From Sclerotiophoma versabilis (taxonomy: Eukaryota > Ascomycota > Dothideomycetes > Pleosporales > Didymellaceae): a stretch of 64,000 bases of DNA. The position numbers and the translations under genes are program-made. Position 1 is the first letter of the stretch; every line of letters starts with the position of its first letter. The stretch lies in assembly GCA_012274445.1 (NCBI GenBank), contig JAAROD010000015.1, forward strand, positions 2,418,001-2,482,000. The letters run 5' to 3'. The notes beneath the pieces were generated by a model. The model saw nothing but the letters and a program-made list of their open reading frames with translations, did no database searches and was not told the DNA's origin. Of the stretch, positions 20,832 through 31,559 are shown one piece after another.

Positions 20832-20860
20832 AGCTCTCTAGCTCTCTAGCTCTCTAGCTC
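20832..20860. repeat. 8-bp tandem repeat in the INSIG upstream region
   Basis: Three perfect copies of AGCTCTCT plus a partial fourth, 34-62 bp upstream of the INSIG start codon and so probably in its leader. Confidence 0.85.
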
Positions 20861-21725
20861 GCCAGCTCTTGTGCAAAAACCAGGCTTGAACGTCCCGATC
20901 ACAAAACCATAGAGCGAGTGAAGTTGTGTAAGAAGAATGCCCAAAAAGGAGAAATGTTGTCCGGTGAATCCACCCGGGCGGGTGACGGCGTCTCCGCAAT
21001 TTACACTCTGCGTCTGGAATGGAAGGTAGCTCAAATGATTGACTGCAAGACCATTAGCGCACGTGCACGCACCGGGGGAGAGCTAGGCCCGCAGAGGGTG
21101 GACCAAGACTCGCAAACATACCTCGTATAGGCAATATATGGGATATGGCTGAGAGATGGAGGAGCTGAGATTCGTGTTGGCTTTTGATGAGCGCGCAAGG
21201 GAGAGCATTGACCGTTATAGTGCTGTAGTGGGCCGGATCTGGGTCTGACGTTGGTAGTCCACAGTTTGATCATGCTCGTGTCAGATGTGGCTTTCATGTG
21301 AAAGTCGGCTGACTCCACTGGGCGTATTCGCCTGCAGATCTGCGAACTCCGCACCTTTGCCCGCACGTCAAGACCTCAACAAAGATGACTGCAGATGCAT
21401 TTGTGGACTTCGCAATGGATGCATGATACATGTTCTCGTTAGATCTGGCTTTTCTGGCTGCTCACGCTCGGATACACGGCTGATACACAAGAGCCGTGGC
21501 TTTCCATCGAATGCTAGCCTCGTCGTACTGTGGCTCCCAAGCCGCTATCTAGACCTCAACTGCAGAGGCCCTTTTTCCGTCTATTCTCACATGTTGCGAC
21601 CGACTCCTGCCTGAAATGCTCAAGAACGTAATGCACAGAATGCTGCCATCGTACCGTTGGCTCGCAGGTCGTTTCATCATCTCCACTACCCCTCAACTCC
21701 AAGATGCATACCGTTGCGTTTGCAC
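20861..21725. other. intergenic between INSIG and eIF2-gamma, no gene seen
   Basis: Contains the INSIG upstream region and the eIF2-gamma 3' flank. Open stretches at 21031-21366 minus and 21285-21614 plus show no domain or codon pattern to support them. Confidence 0.5.
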
Positions 21726-23342
21726 TTAATCGACGATAGGCTCGAGGATGTTACCGCTGTGGAATGTTAGCGAGTGGGTAGAGATAGAGAGTGTGGAGAA
21801 CTTACGCAACAATGTTGGCCCAACCAATAAGACGCCAGTGCTTCTCGATACGTCGGGACAAAGCAACCTTCTCACCGATCTCCGTGCAGGCGGGCGATGT
21901 GAGGGTGAGACGAGCGGCGTCAGCCTTCACAGCGACGACCTTAGCACCAGTAGCAGTCGAGCCAATGTTGACCATGAGGACTTCGTTCTTCGCCAGCTTA
22001 GCGACCTTGGCCTGCTTGCCATCGGCTGTCTTGACACCGAGCAACCTTCGCAGAAGGAAGTAGTTGACCTCAATCTCGGTGTAGATATTGGGGAGATGTC
22101 CACGGAGACCGAGGACGAAACCGACAAGACGATCGGCACGGCAGAGGGTGGGATCGACACGGGTACCAACACCAATGAGGCCACCAGGGACAGCGAACTT
22201 CAGGTCGTTGTGCTCGGCGAACAGCGAGACGACTCTCGAGAAGATGGGCTTGCACTGAATCTTGCCCTGGTTGTCCTTGGAGACAATGCCGGGCCTGATC
22301 TCGACCTCGTCACCCAGCTTCAATACACCAGTCAGGATGGAACCACCAGCAACACCACCCTTCAGCTCGTCGATCTCAGCACCAGGCTTGTTAACGTCGA
22401 AGGATCGAATGACGATCATGTGGGGCTTTGTGGTGAAGTCGCGAACGGGGACAGGGATCTTGGTGATGAGCTGCTCGCAGATGGCGTCGATGTTGAACTT
22501 CAGCTGGGCGGAGATGGGGATGACGGGCGAGCCGTCGGCGACAGTTCCACGGATGAACTTGAGGATGGACTCGTAGTGCGAGGCTGCACTGTCTTCCCGC
22601 ATCAGATCGACCTTGTTCTGGAGGATGATGATGTGGTTGAGCTTCATGATCTCGATAGCGGCCAAATGCTCACTTGTCTGAGGCTGGGGGCAGGTCTCGT
22701 TTCCGGCGATCAGAAGCAGAGCAGCGTCCATGACGGCGGCGCCCGACAACATAGTGCTCATGAGAATGTCGTGACCGGGGCAGTCGACGAAGGAGACGTG
22801 GCGCTTCAGGCGGTATTTTCCCTCGCAGCCCTCGCGCTCGCAGGGGGGATCGACCTCCTTCTCGCTCTTGTAGGATCGGTAGCATGTCGGGCGCGGGCAG
22901 TCTGGGTTGTCGCACTGGTAGATCTTTGCGTTCGCGTAGCCGAGCTTGATGGTGATGTTCCTCTCGAGCTCGTTCTTGAAGCGGACGGTCTGCACGCCGG
23001 AGATGGCCTTGACGACCGTCGACTTTCCGTGGGCGACGTGGCCAATGGTGCCGATGTTGATGGTGGCCTGGCGCGAGATGATCTCGGGGGACAGCGGGCT
23101 CAGGGTCGAGAAGTCGATTGTGCTTGGGTCTGGCTGCTCGCTGCTGCGCGTTAGCCGTGTCTCCTTCTGGTCTCGTTGGCTGCATGCCAGGCTTACGGCA
23201 ACTCAGGGCGCTCGACCGCCACCGGCGCCTCTCTGGGCTTCTTCAGCGCCGACTTGGGCTTTGTCTCCTCCACCTCTTCCTGCTCAGACTCGCTCTCGAC
23301 ATCGTTGACGTCGCGGTGCTCGTGCTCCGACTCAGAATCCAT
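21726..23342 (-). CDS. GCD11: translation initiation factor eIF2 subunit gamma
   Basis: Exons 23342-23197, 23140-21806 and 21756-21726. The 503-aa product is the GTPase subunit of eIF2 that delivers Met-tRNAi to the 40S subunit. After an acidic N-terminus (MDSESEHEH...) come G1 GHVAHGKST, the zinc ribbon CDNPDCPRPTCYR...CEREGC, G3 VDCPGHD, G4 NKVDL, and domains II-III with LIGVGTRVDPTLCRADRLVG. The 31-nt last exon supplies GNILEPIVD, which resembles the yeast Gcd11 end (..TTLEPIA). Without it the protein would stop three residues after the intron start, so splicing is strongly favoured. Intron 2 (21805-21757) has a clear CTAAC branch site. The start ATG was chosen as the first in-frame Met giving an acidic N-terminus. 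Confidence 0.96.
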
Positions 23343-24463
23343 GCTGGGCGACTTCGCGTGTGTGTGGACGGGGGCGGTGGATGGGGCGACGGGGTCCTGC
23401 AATGGGGCGTCCGGGTGCGTCGAGGTCGGTGCGGCGGCGTGCAGCTGTTTTCCAACTTCCCACAGCAAAGGCGAAAATGGCGTTGACTCAGCAGCTGCCC
23501 CGCGCCCACCGCCCACGCCCACGCCCATGCACACGCCCAACCCACGCCGACCAGTTGTTCCGGCCGGGCGCTCAATAAAAGTTTCTCTGCCGCCGCCACC
23601 CCTTTGCTCCCCATATTGAACAACGCAAAATTCAACACACCTACTTTAAAGCATTTTCTTTGGAGAGACCCGCCATCTCCGGATGGTGCGAGGTTTCCAT
23701 GAGCACGAAAACCGTCTGTAGCGTGGAGAGCAGAAATTGGCTGATCTTGGGTGCGGTTTCCTCCGCTTTCGAGCAGATGGGGGAGAGCGCAATGATTGAC
23801 CGTACATTCTTCCAACATGACCGCTGTCTGTTATCGACTGTGTCGCCGTCCTCATAGACCTTGTGGGTTGACGCGACTCGACGTAGATGGCAGCAGGCTG
23901 CATGCTGCAGAAGCTAGGTTGCTCCTTAGTTTCTTTGTCCACTTACCGCAACTAAATATCGTCGAGACTCCGTTTCCATGTCTCGGCGACATTGTACTTG
24001 CGGCAGAACGATACATTGGCTCTTATAGACGTCTAGGACTTTATTCTCCCGTTCCAAACGCGTTTCGAGGAGCCATACATACTTGCCTCGAACTAAACAT
24101 GTCTTTTAATCAGATACATCTTTGAATACGTCTCCAACGCCTGCCAGAGACCTATGTACTAGCATACCTGCAAAATAGGTCTTCATTCAACAGGTAAGGC
24201 TCTGTCAAGCCGCCTGCATGACAGCCCTAGAGCGTCTAGCTGTCTCTATGCGCCCAGCCTTGCTTTGATAGGCTGCAGTCTGCTGTACCATCGTTCACCA
24301 CTCACATTGCTGCACGTTTGCTTCATGCAACGTTGTTTGCACTTCTCCCACGGTCTTTGTCACACCGAGACATCATGTTTACTTTTGTCCAGGAGTACCT
24401 TGATCTGTTCCACTTCCTTCCAGATTTCTCCTTTGGACTTAGAAACACCGTCTCAGCAGCAGG
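23343..24463. promoter_or_regulatory. 1.1-kb divergent upstream region
   Basis: Between eIF2-gamma (minus) and the RING-like gene (plus). The first about 230 bp next to eIF2-gamma are C-rich on the coding strand, as in leaders of highly expressed genes. Nothing else is recognised. Confidence 0.45.
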
Positions 24464-25669
24464 ATGCCATCACGATCTGACGCCATTCGCCGCTGCGCTT
24501 TCAAGCTACCAAAGAATGACAGATATCAATGTCAGAAGACCGGTGACAAATATCAGCTTGGCATGAAGATGTGGTACTGTAGATTCCACGACTGTCATGC
24601 ACAAGATAGATGCCAAGTACTGGTTGAATGGGCAGGGACGGGAGCCCAATGTGAACAGCTAGGTCATCTTGACGAGAAAACTGGGAAGAAGCTGTGCAAA
24701 TGGCATGCAATGAGCAGTAAGGGAGACGGTGGGCTTCAGATGCAGGGTTTACCACATAACATGCGAAAAGACTCTATCCAAGGAAATGTCGAGCAAGTCA
24801 ATACACCAAAGGCAAAGAAGCAGCACAAGAGTCTTATGCATTCAGCAACCCCGCTGATACCGCTCTCCTCAGCAACAAGAAAAGAGCAGACCGACCACGC
24901 ACCCTGTCTTGCACAAATCGATGCGAAGTTGAAGCACCTGCCAAACAAGGAAACCACATACTCTAGCTCCCAAACGAAAGAGCAGGTTCCACCAGCACCA
25001 ATAGAGAGTGTTGAAGCCGAAATTACTAACGACAACGGGCCACCCTGTTTAGCAACACTGGACATGGAAGAGTTTGCAACTACTGCAATCGAAGAAGCCA
25101 GCGTTCTCATTCGTACTCCCGCAGTTGATATACAAGCAATCGATGAACGGACCCTGTTCGTAGCACAAACCGTGGAGGCAGCTACTGAGCCGGTGACCAG
25201 GAAAGTCTCAGACGAGCCTCGCGATCTTGGGCGAGCAGCACGCACGCGCGTCAACTCGCTCGAGCCTGCAACTACCTTCAGCATTCCAAGAGGAGAAACC
25301 GTAATCAGCACACCAACAGCCGCCGCACATGTGGCCTATCAAGACATCCAATCATTCGGAACCGCTGAATCAGCCCACAGTACTCCTTACCGGTCAGTAT
25401 ATGCGCGCATCAGCCTTCTGAACGCATTCCAGACTCAGGAGGCCTTTTCTCCAACCCGCATTGTGGCTATATATGTTCAATGCTGTGTGTGTCTTGAGAA
25501 ACATGGAGAGTATAACATGCGCCAAGTTGAGCCATGCAACCATCGGTATCGCGATCTGTGTCTAAGGAAAGCGACTAAAATTGGAGAGTTGCGGAGATTT
25601 AACTGCTCGAGCTGTAAGGCCTGGATAGAGGAACGGCGAAGAGACACAGTTAAGCATGGAAGATTATAA
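24464..25669 (+). CDS. Cys-rich protein with C-terminal degenerate RING-like motif
   Basis: Single exon, 401 aa, not recognised. The N-terminal about 85 residues hold many Cys/His: YQCQKTGDKYQLGMKMWYC, RFHDCHAQDRCQVLV and KKLCKWH, a layout suggesting zinc binding. A long low-complexity middle (about 90-330) is rich in Thr, Ala, Glu. The C-terminus has CCVCLEKHGEYNMRQVEPCN followed by HRYRDLCLRK and NCSSCKAW. This matches a RING with ligands C-x2-C ... C-x-H ... C ... C-x2-C, but with CNHRYRDLC in place of the usual CxHxxCxxC. The protein may be a ubiquitin ligase or another zinc protein; this is inference. A similar RING remnant occurs in several uncharacterised fungal proteins. Confidence 0.65.
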   Translation: MPSRSDAIRRCAFKLPKNDRYQCQKTGDKYQLGMKMWYCRFHDCHAQDRCQVLVEWAGTGAQCEQLGHLDEKTGKKLCKWHAMSSKGDGGLQMQGLPHNMRKDSIQGNVEQVNTPKAKKQHKSLMHSATPLIPLSSATRKEQTDHAPCLAQIDAKLKHLPNKETTYSSSQTKEQVPPAPIESVEAEITNDNGPPCLATLDMEEFATTAIEEASVLIRTPAVDIQAIDERTLFVAQTVEAATEPVTRKVSDEPRDLGRAARTRVNSLEPATTFSIPRGETVISTPTAAAHVAYQDIQSFGTAESAHSTPYRSVYARISLLNAFQTQEAFSPTRIVAIYVQCCVCLEKHGEYNMRQVEPCNHRYRDLCLRKATKIGELRRFNCSSCKAWIEERRRDTVKHGRL

Positions 25670-25698
25670 ATGTAAGGACGTGTTTTTGATCACGGCTC

Positions 25699-26516
25699 TC
25701 ATGACGTAGCAGCCTCCCTCTCCTCCCACGGATGCCCTCCCCTCCCAAACCTCGCCCCCGTAAACGCCAACTTACACAGCCCCTTTACTAAGATCTCCTC
25801 CTTGTGCTCCTCCATCTCCTCGAAATCCCAGTTCACACTCACGCACCCCCCTCTCAACCAATCCGCCCTTCCGGTAGCCAGAAACAGACTCAACCCACCC
25901 GTCAGCATCGGATCATCCTTCACAAAATCCAGATACTGCCTAGGCGGCATCTCAGTCGCCACGAGGCCAGGGAATACGCTGAAGCAGCGCACATCAGGCT
26001 GCTCAGCGTGCAGGAACTCCATGAACTTAGTAAATGCAAGTTTGCTGGGGATATAGGAGGAGAAGTCAGGATAAATATCGCCTAAAGTGCCGGTTGAAAG
26101 AGTTACAACTGTGCCTTTGGGCTGTTTCGATTGCTGCAAGAAGTGGTGTACGTTTAGATACGGGGCTTTAACATTGACTTCCTGTGAGCCATTAGTAAGA
26201 ACTACGGAAGAGGGTGAGCGTAATGTACGAAGTCAAGCCACCATTTCGACGGCGCATTTTCTCCGATTTTGGCTTGTGTCAGGGAGCCGGCGTTGTTAAT
26301 CAAGACGTCGATTGTTCCGAGTTGTTTCGCTGCTTCCTGCCATAACCGCTCAACGTCTGACTCCTGCGTGATGTCCGCAGGCACCACGACGATCGTTGTC
26401 TTGCCTTGGCTGAGTTGCTGCAGCTTGGACAGAACGTTGTTTGCCTCCGAAAGTTCATGGCGCTGCCATGAGCACAAGCGAGGCGGACTGACCAGGTTGG
26501 CTAACATTTCCAACAA
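25699..26516 (-). pseudogene. short-chain dehydrogenase/reductase, N-terminus broken
   Basis: Exon 26181-25699 and an upstream exon ending at 26229, joined by a 47-nt intron (GTACAT...TTACTAAT...CACAG). The readable product has SDR features: VPADITQESDVERLW, LINNAG, TLSTGTLGD (catalytic Ser) and YIPSK (the Tyr-x-x-x-Lys pair), then FPGLVATEMPP. The first beta-strand and the TGxxxGIG cofactor loop are not found. At about 26455-26480 coding character shifts frame: ASLVLMA reads in one frame and RHELSEANN in another, and no intron explains it. The gene therefore looks truncated or frameshifted at the 5' side. The partner sequence beyond 26520 is unrecognisable. A sequencing error or a distant first exon cannot be excluded. 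Confidence 0.6.
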
Positions 26517-27041
26517 TCTTGGGACAACTCGTCAACACCTGTGCTGCCCCAGAAAAGACAAGCATGTTGTATCAATACAATTTACTGGGGCTTCTGTCTG
26601 ATCTGAATCGGCTGCCGTGCCGCAATGACAACGGCTGAGCGGGTCGTCCCTTGCAAACAGATCTTCGATAATTCGGAATCAATACAACACGGGACACGAT
26701 CTCCGAAATTGCGGGTATCACTGCGGCTGTGAGGCGCGGGAGGGACGTGCCGTTAACAATCGCTCGTCTAGCTTCAACTTGTGTGAAGCTTATGGAGAAG
26801 CAGAGTCAGGTCAAGTACCAAGCCCATATCATCTAGAGATAGTGACTGCAATACTGTATCAATTCAGCGAGACTGGATGTGAAGACTGAAAGCTGGACAA
26901 CTTACCAGCTACATCCTACGATTGCTCCGTGTCGAGAACGAACGGGCTAGAGTCATAGAGCTGGTAACGGAGGATTTATCGACTGTCTATATGCCTGAAA
27001 GACGTTAGAAGGATTGCAAAACGGAGGGTTGAAAGGGCTAA
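26517..27041. other. no supportable gene
   Basis: Sequence upstream of the broken SDR. I searched the minus strand for a Rossmann glycine motif and found none. No other feature is visible. Confidence 0.5.
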
Positions 27042-27062
27042 TCAAGGCCGCGAGGCAGGGTT

Positions 27063-27089
27063 TTCTTCTTCTTCTTCTTCTTCTTCTTC
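27063..27089. repeat. TTC microsatellite
   Basis: Nine perfect TTC units, coding poly-Glu on the minus strand at the tail of the gene remnant next to it. Confidence 0.95.
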
Positions 27090-27091
27090 TT

Positions 27092-27600
27092 GCCCTCTTT
27101 TATGGGCATATCGAGGCCATAACAACAACTCTTCTACAAAGTCTTTCGAACCACCTGCCACCGCTTTGTTCATGTCGTCCAATGATATGGAGATGGCTCG
27201 CTCAGACATTATACCTACATTGGTACCACCAGAAGGGCTACAGTCAACTTTCGTCAATCCTCCTTCACTAATGTCCGTTGCCATTGTAGGCACAGCCATC
27301 ATTCATTTTTCCACTACCGTTTGTTATTGCACGCGCATATGTCAACGCCTTCGTCTCAGAGACCTTGCATAAAGTATCTATCAAGCAGATCGGGCATGAC
27401 AAAGTTGGAGCCAACAATCTCGGAAGAATATATGGAGATGCACCAATACAAAGGCGTCGAATCGCAGAAACCCAGCTCTGTTGTAGATGATGGTGTTATT
27501 GGTAAGTGGAAACGTCGTGTTGTAAGAACGCGAGGCTTACTGACGCTCGTATGCCAGTGCGAACGACACAGGTAGTACATAGGATCAAGTAGTGCAGCTG
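27092..27600 (-). pseudogene. unidentified gene remnant
   Basis: On the minus strand a protein-like stretch reads LGFCDSTPLYWCISIYSSEI and VMPDLLDRYFMQG. It continues in another frame as SETKALTYARAITNGSGKMN and DGCAYNGNG before TAG-TGA, and in a third frame as EGGLTKVDCSPSGGTNVGI and KAVAGGSKDFVEELL. The three pieces follow each other without gaps. A candidate intron (GTAAGC...CTACAACAG) precedes the first piece, but none separates the others. I read this as one gene with at least two frameshifts. The family is not recognised. Confidence 0.4.
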
Positions 27601-27969
27601 CAGGAAGCAAGAATGATGGGGGAAGAACATGGCGTGGTGACGTCACAGTTTCTCGAGGCCAATAAGTTAGGTGCCCCATTTCTCGGATGATATAAGCAGG
27701 ATACAACAACGACCTTATACCTTTCCTCTTAAGTTTCTTACAGAGGCAGAGACAAGGTATCCCTTATTCTTCAGTTGAGCAAAACCGCCACGCTAGTGTC
27801 ATTATCCTTGCTGTTGCTGTCTAGTTCTGCTTGCCTCATCGAAGAAATTGAGTAGTGAGACCTATTGGGGCCGAACGTGACCATCGGTATCGTTGCTTCA
27901 GGAGCATTCATTTGTAGAAATTTGTTCCATTTTCTGAACGCTAAGCATTCAGTGCACCACGACAAATTC

Positions 27970-29223
27970 TTACAGCTGCACGGGGTAATCCGTCGACTCG
28001 ATTTTCGATGGGTATTCGAGACCACCCTGCTTCCTGACTTCATCCATGATCTCCATGATCAAGATACTCTCGGCAAGATTTTCGTACTTGCCCTCTTTCC
28101 TGCCCTCAAGAACCGCCTCAGCGGCCTCGTCAGCCTCCCAGAACATGCCTTGGCCCTCTCCCTCTGGTTGCAGTGAGCCACCGAAGCCATTGTACCAGTT
28201 GCTGCCCTTACCGGGTCCGGGAATTGGCCAGTCCTTCTCCTCGACTGTGCCGTCACTGAGGATAACCTTGGTCTTTGTGGGGCGGAACGAGGGAGGGAAG
28301 ACCTGGATCTCGCCTTTGGGGCCCTGGACGCGGACACATGGGGTATCTTGGTTCTGGCCGGGGCTTGTGGCGACGCGAAGGGATGTTGTGGCAACAGCGT
28401 GTGCATCACCGCCCTCATCTTTAGATCGTGGGAAGTTGAGGATCATGGTGCTGTGCTCGTCTGCCTTCCCTGTGCCCTCGTAGTTCTTGACGAATGCAAG
28501 GAGCTTAGGTGGCTGGCGTGTCTTTTCAGGCTGAGTGTGGTATAGTGTTTGGAAAACCCATGTCAATGCGTAGATACCGAGATCGAGCAAAGCCCCACCA
28601 GCAAGATCGGGGTTGACCATGCGGTTCTTGCCATCTGGGAAGCTGTTCTCAGGGTCCAGTGCCATACTGTTGTCTGAGATAACGCGCGCAACGGGGCCGA
28701 TGCGGCCAGATGTAATTTGTTCGCGTACGTAGATAGAGAGGGGGAAGTACCGTGTCCACACAGCCTCCATCAAGAAGAGGTTCTTCTCCTTGGCGATTTC
28801 AGCCAGCTTGCGTGCCTGAGGCGCGTTGACTGTGAACGCCTTCTCGCACAAGACGTGCTTGCCGGCCTCAAGGCAGAGTCTGGCATTCTGGTAGTGGTGT
28901 GAGTGCGGTGTGGCGACGTAGACAATGTCGATATTGGGGTCCTTGACGAACTCCTCGTAGGAGCCGTAAGCCTTTGCGTCCGAGGGAGCACCGGTCTCCT
29001 TTAGGAAATCCTCAGCACGCGATTTCGATGACGAAGAGGCAGCGGCAACGACTGTATGCTTGACAGAGTTGACACCACGAGTTTTGGGGTCGACGAGCAG
29101 GTCTTTGGTGCTGTAGCTGTAAGTCAAGAGCTCATGGTGGGGTGAACCGCGGGGTACTCACAAAGTAATGGCAATGCCTCCCGTCGCGAGGATTCCCCAG
29201 CGGACAGTCTTAGGAGATGACAT
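27970..29223 (-). CDS. Gfo/Idh/MocA-family dehydrogenase (D-xylose 1-dehydrogenase / dihydrodiol dehydrogenase type)
   Basis: Exon 1 29223-29162 and exon 2 29116-27970, with a 45-nt intron (GTGAGT...CTTACAG). The 402-aa product starts MSSPKTVRWGILATGGIAIT, carrying the NAD(P)-binding glycine loop. It has VATPHSHHYQNARLCLEAGK and LCEKAFTVN (the family's EKP motif, with Ala for Pro), then the alpha/beta C-terminal domain with ISDNSMALDPENSFPDG and LLDLGIYALTWVFQTLYH. Fungal relatives oxidise aldoses such as D-xylose with NADP+ or reduce dicarbonyls; the substrate is not settled by sequence. It lies next to, and on the same strand as, a DHDPS-type aldolase. EKA in place of EKP is a mild variation, while the downstream D-x-G-x-Y catalytic context (LDLGIYAL) is intact. 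Confidence 0.88.
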
Positions 29224-29880
29224 AGCTGCAATTGGTTTTGCAGATGTTTTTGAAGTGGTCAAAGTACGTGATGTTCACGTAGTAAAGCGAAGGGCGGCAG
29301 GGCGGATAATATAGCTATGTATGCTGCTGCAAAGCTCAACGTCACAACCGGCATGGTCGCCGCTATTGTGAGCCCGCGTTGACCCCACTCTTGCCCCTCC
29401 CCACACAAGCTCTGAGAGCTCCAAATACCAGCCTAGGACAGACGGCCCGATTTTTGCGGGCAAGGGCGGGTTGTTGATTGGCGGTGATGGTGTTGAAGCA
29501 AGGATGGAGGACGAAGTTCAGCGGCGAGTCGTTCCTCCTATTGGTCAACACGGGCTCAACTCTTATAATTGCCAAAGCTGGAACAGCCCTTGTTGAGGCT
29601 CTTCCAAACTAACCATCGCAATACGATATTCTCAGTTTACTCAGCAACACGGCGTTAGAGATGGTGGAAGTCTTGTAACTCCACATAATCCAGTCAACAG
29701 CTCGGTCTTCTCTCCGGTATTTGACAGTCTACTGTGGATTATGAATCATTCATTAATAAAGAGGAGCCAACACTTCTTTTCTTTCAGTCATTCACGTTGT
29801 AAAGTTTTCACCAGTCTGCGCCAGAAGTGCGAATGCGCAGCAAGGAACCGGCCCGGTAGCTCCAAGCTGACAAGTTCAGC
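29224..29880 (-). promoter_or_regulatory. upstream region of the Gfo/Idh/MocA gene
   Basis: 657 bp between the dehydrogenase start and the aldolase stop, both genes on the minus strand. Two CCAAT boxes in the coding orientation are at 29477-29481 and 29540-29544 (ATTGG on the plus strand), about 255 and 320 bp upstream of the ATG. Confidence 0.45.
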
Positions 29881-30911
29881 TCACAATGAAGCCTCAATCT
29901 CATCCAATCCTGACACCTGGTTCACAACCCATTTCCTCTTCTCCTCGTCTGTGTACCTAGGGTATGGTCTCCTGCAGTCTGCGCTCGACTCTGGGTATCC
30001 CCTCTTATGTGCGACCACATATTTGGTGCCGTTGATACCTCCCTTTCCGAAACCCCACTCGGTGACTGATAGCTTGATCTGAAGGGCGGAGGCCTGGTCG
30101 TGCTTGCCAGATTGGTAAAGGTTGAACATGTGTATACAGGTCTAGCTTCTGTTAGTACTGGAGGAGCTACTGCGAGCATACGAGAGCTTACCTTGGGGTA
30201 AAGATTGGCAACGCCGGTAATTGTGCCTACACCTCCAACACTCAAGGCTGGGATTAACCAGTCACTCTGCCCAGCCAATGCGACAAATTCAGACTTCTTA
30301 AAAGCAGCCGATACTCTCGCAACCTTAGAAATACCACCGCATGTGAGCTTAACAGCCACAATATTGCGATGCTTGCCCAGGATGTCCAGCATCTCAGAGT
30401 TGATGTCAAGACCAGCTACAACACCAGGGAAGTTGTAGAGAACAATGGGGATGGGACTTGCGTCTGCCAGCTCTTGGAAGAAAGCAACGATTGCGTCCTG
30501 GTTCATCGCAAAGTGGAAATAGGAGGGTACGAGCGCGAGAAATGCACTGGCACCTGCGTCCTTAGCTTCGATGGTCTGCTGGATGGCATCGCGTGTCGAG
30601 CCTGCTACGCCGCCGAGTGTGATGGGCAAGTCACCGCGACCTAACCTCTGAGCAGTCTTGCGTGCCTTCTGGACTAGTTGTGTCTTCTCGGCTGAGGATA
30701 GTGTTGCTGCTTCGCCGTTTGTGCCTGCGATAACGATGCCGTGCAAACCGTTGGAGATGAGGAATTCGAAGTGCTTTTCTTGAACATCCCAATCGATGTC
30801 CTGGTTTTGATCGTTCTTGAACCATGTTAACGAAGGGACGTGGATTCCAGGCGGGAAAGAGTATTCTTGGGTAGCGCTGTTGCCATTGGAGAAGGTCTCG
30901 TTTGAGGGCAT
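29881..30911 (-). CDS. DHDPS/NAL-family aldolase
   Basis: Exon 1 30911-30192 and exon 2 30141-29881; intron 30191-30142 (GTAAGC...CTAACAGAAGCTAG). The 326-aa TIM-barrel protein shows the family hallmarks: GTNGEAATLS (GTTGE-type substrate loop, about residue 64), VLYNFPGVVAG with the catalytic Tyr (about 160) and IVAVKLTCGG with the Schiff-base Lys (about 189). Fungal members cleave 2-keto-3-deoxy sugar acids (for example the galacturonate-pathway aldolase) or act on related keto acids; true lysine-pathway DHDPS is absent from fungi. The neighbours (sugar dehydrogenase and a divergently transcribed sugar porter) suggest sugar or sugar-acid breakdown. The exact substrate is not known. Confidence 0.88.
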
Positions 30912-31559
30912 ATTGTGGAGTGATTCAAACGTATGTTATGCGTGAATTGAGAGCAAGCAAGCAAAGCGAGCGAGCAGCGCCCATTATGACCATCATGATT
31001 CCGACATGCGTTCCGACACCCACTGTAGATTCCGATGGCGTCTCCACGCATGGGGAAGTTGTGGAAGAGCACACAACCGCACGCACAAAGCATCGCGAGG
31101 CTCTTGGGGCGATGCGATAGGATGAGAGAGTTCGTCGGTATGCATCGCCTGCACTATACCAGGAAGGTGCACGAGCTCAGGTTAGCGCACGCGATAGCCG
31201 ACACCGAGTCATTGCTCCTTGTTCCTCCGCATCTGCGTCTCGCGACCCACCCCCAGTGGAATCTCCATACTTACGCAATTGTCGGCAGTCTCTTTCTGCG
31301 CATCTACTAACGTTGTCGCGTGGCGGCTAAGCTTGTATGAAATGACCGTGGCCTGACTTGCTTTCATCCGATCCCAGATGTCCTTCTGCTCGGATAGGCG
31401 CCCCAGTGACGAATGAGGTTGGTTTGTGGAGAAGCGAGCTGCAAGCCGGGGTCGGCATTATCTGGAGCACTTAAAGAGACATTCATACCCCGGATTCGAG
31501 ATCAGCACCGCCTCACCTGTATACCAACTCCATTAGCTTCTCTTTGAACTTCGTCCATC
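30912..31559. promoter_or_regulatory. divergent promoter of aldolase and sugar porter
   Basis: 648 bp. Four hexamers fit the CreA carbon-repressor consensus SYGGRG: 31251-31256, 31401-31406, 31446-31451 and 31488-31493, all in the half nearer the transporter. About two to three such matches are expected by chance in this length, so this is suggestive only. Confidence 0.35.

Noticed and set aside
21748..23154. 468-codon plus-strand open frame over the eIF2-gamma gene
   Set aside because: Exact antisense of a strongly conserved gene; its Asp/Leu/Val-rich translation is the usual shadow of codon bias.
30912..31559. CreA-site cluster as proof of carbon repression
   Set aside because: Four SYGGRG matches in 648 bp are only slightly above the two to three expected by chance. 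Kept only as a weak remark.
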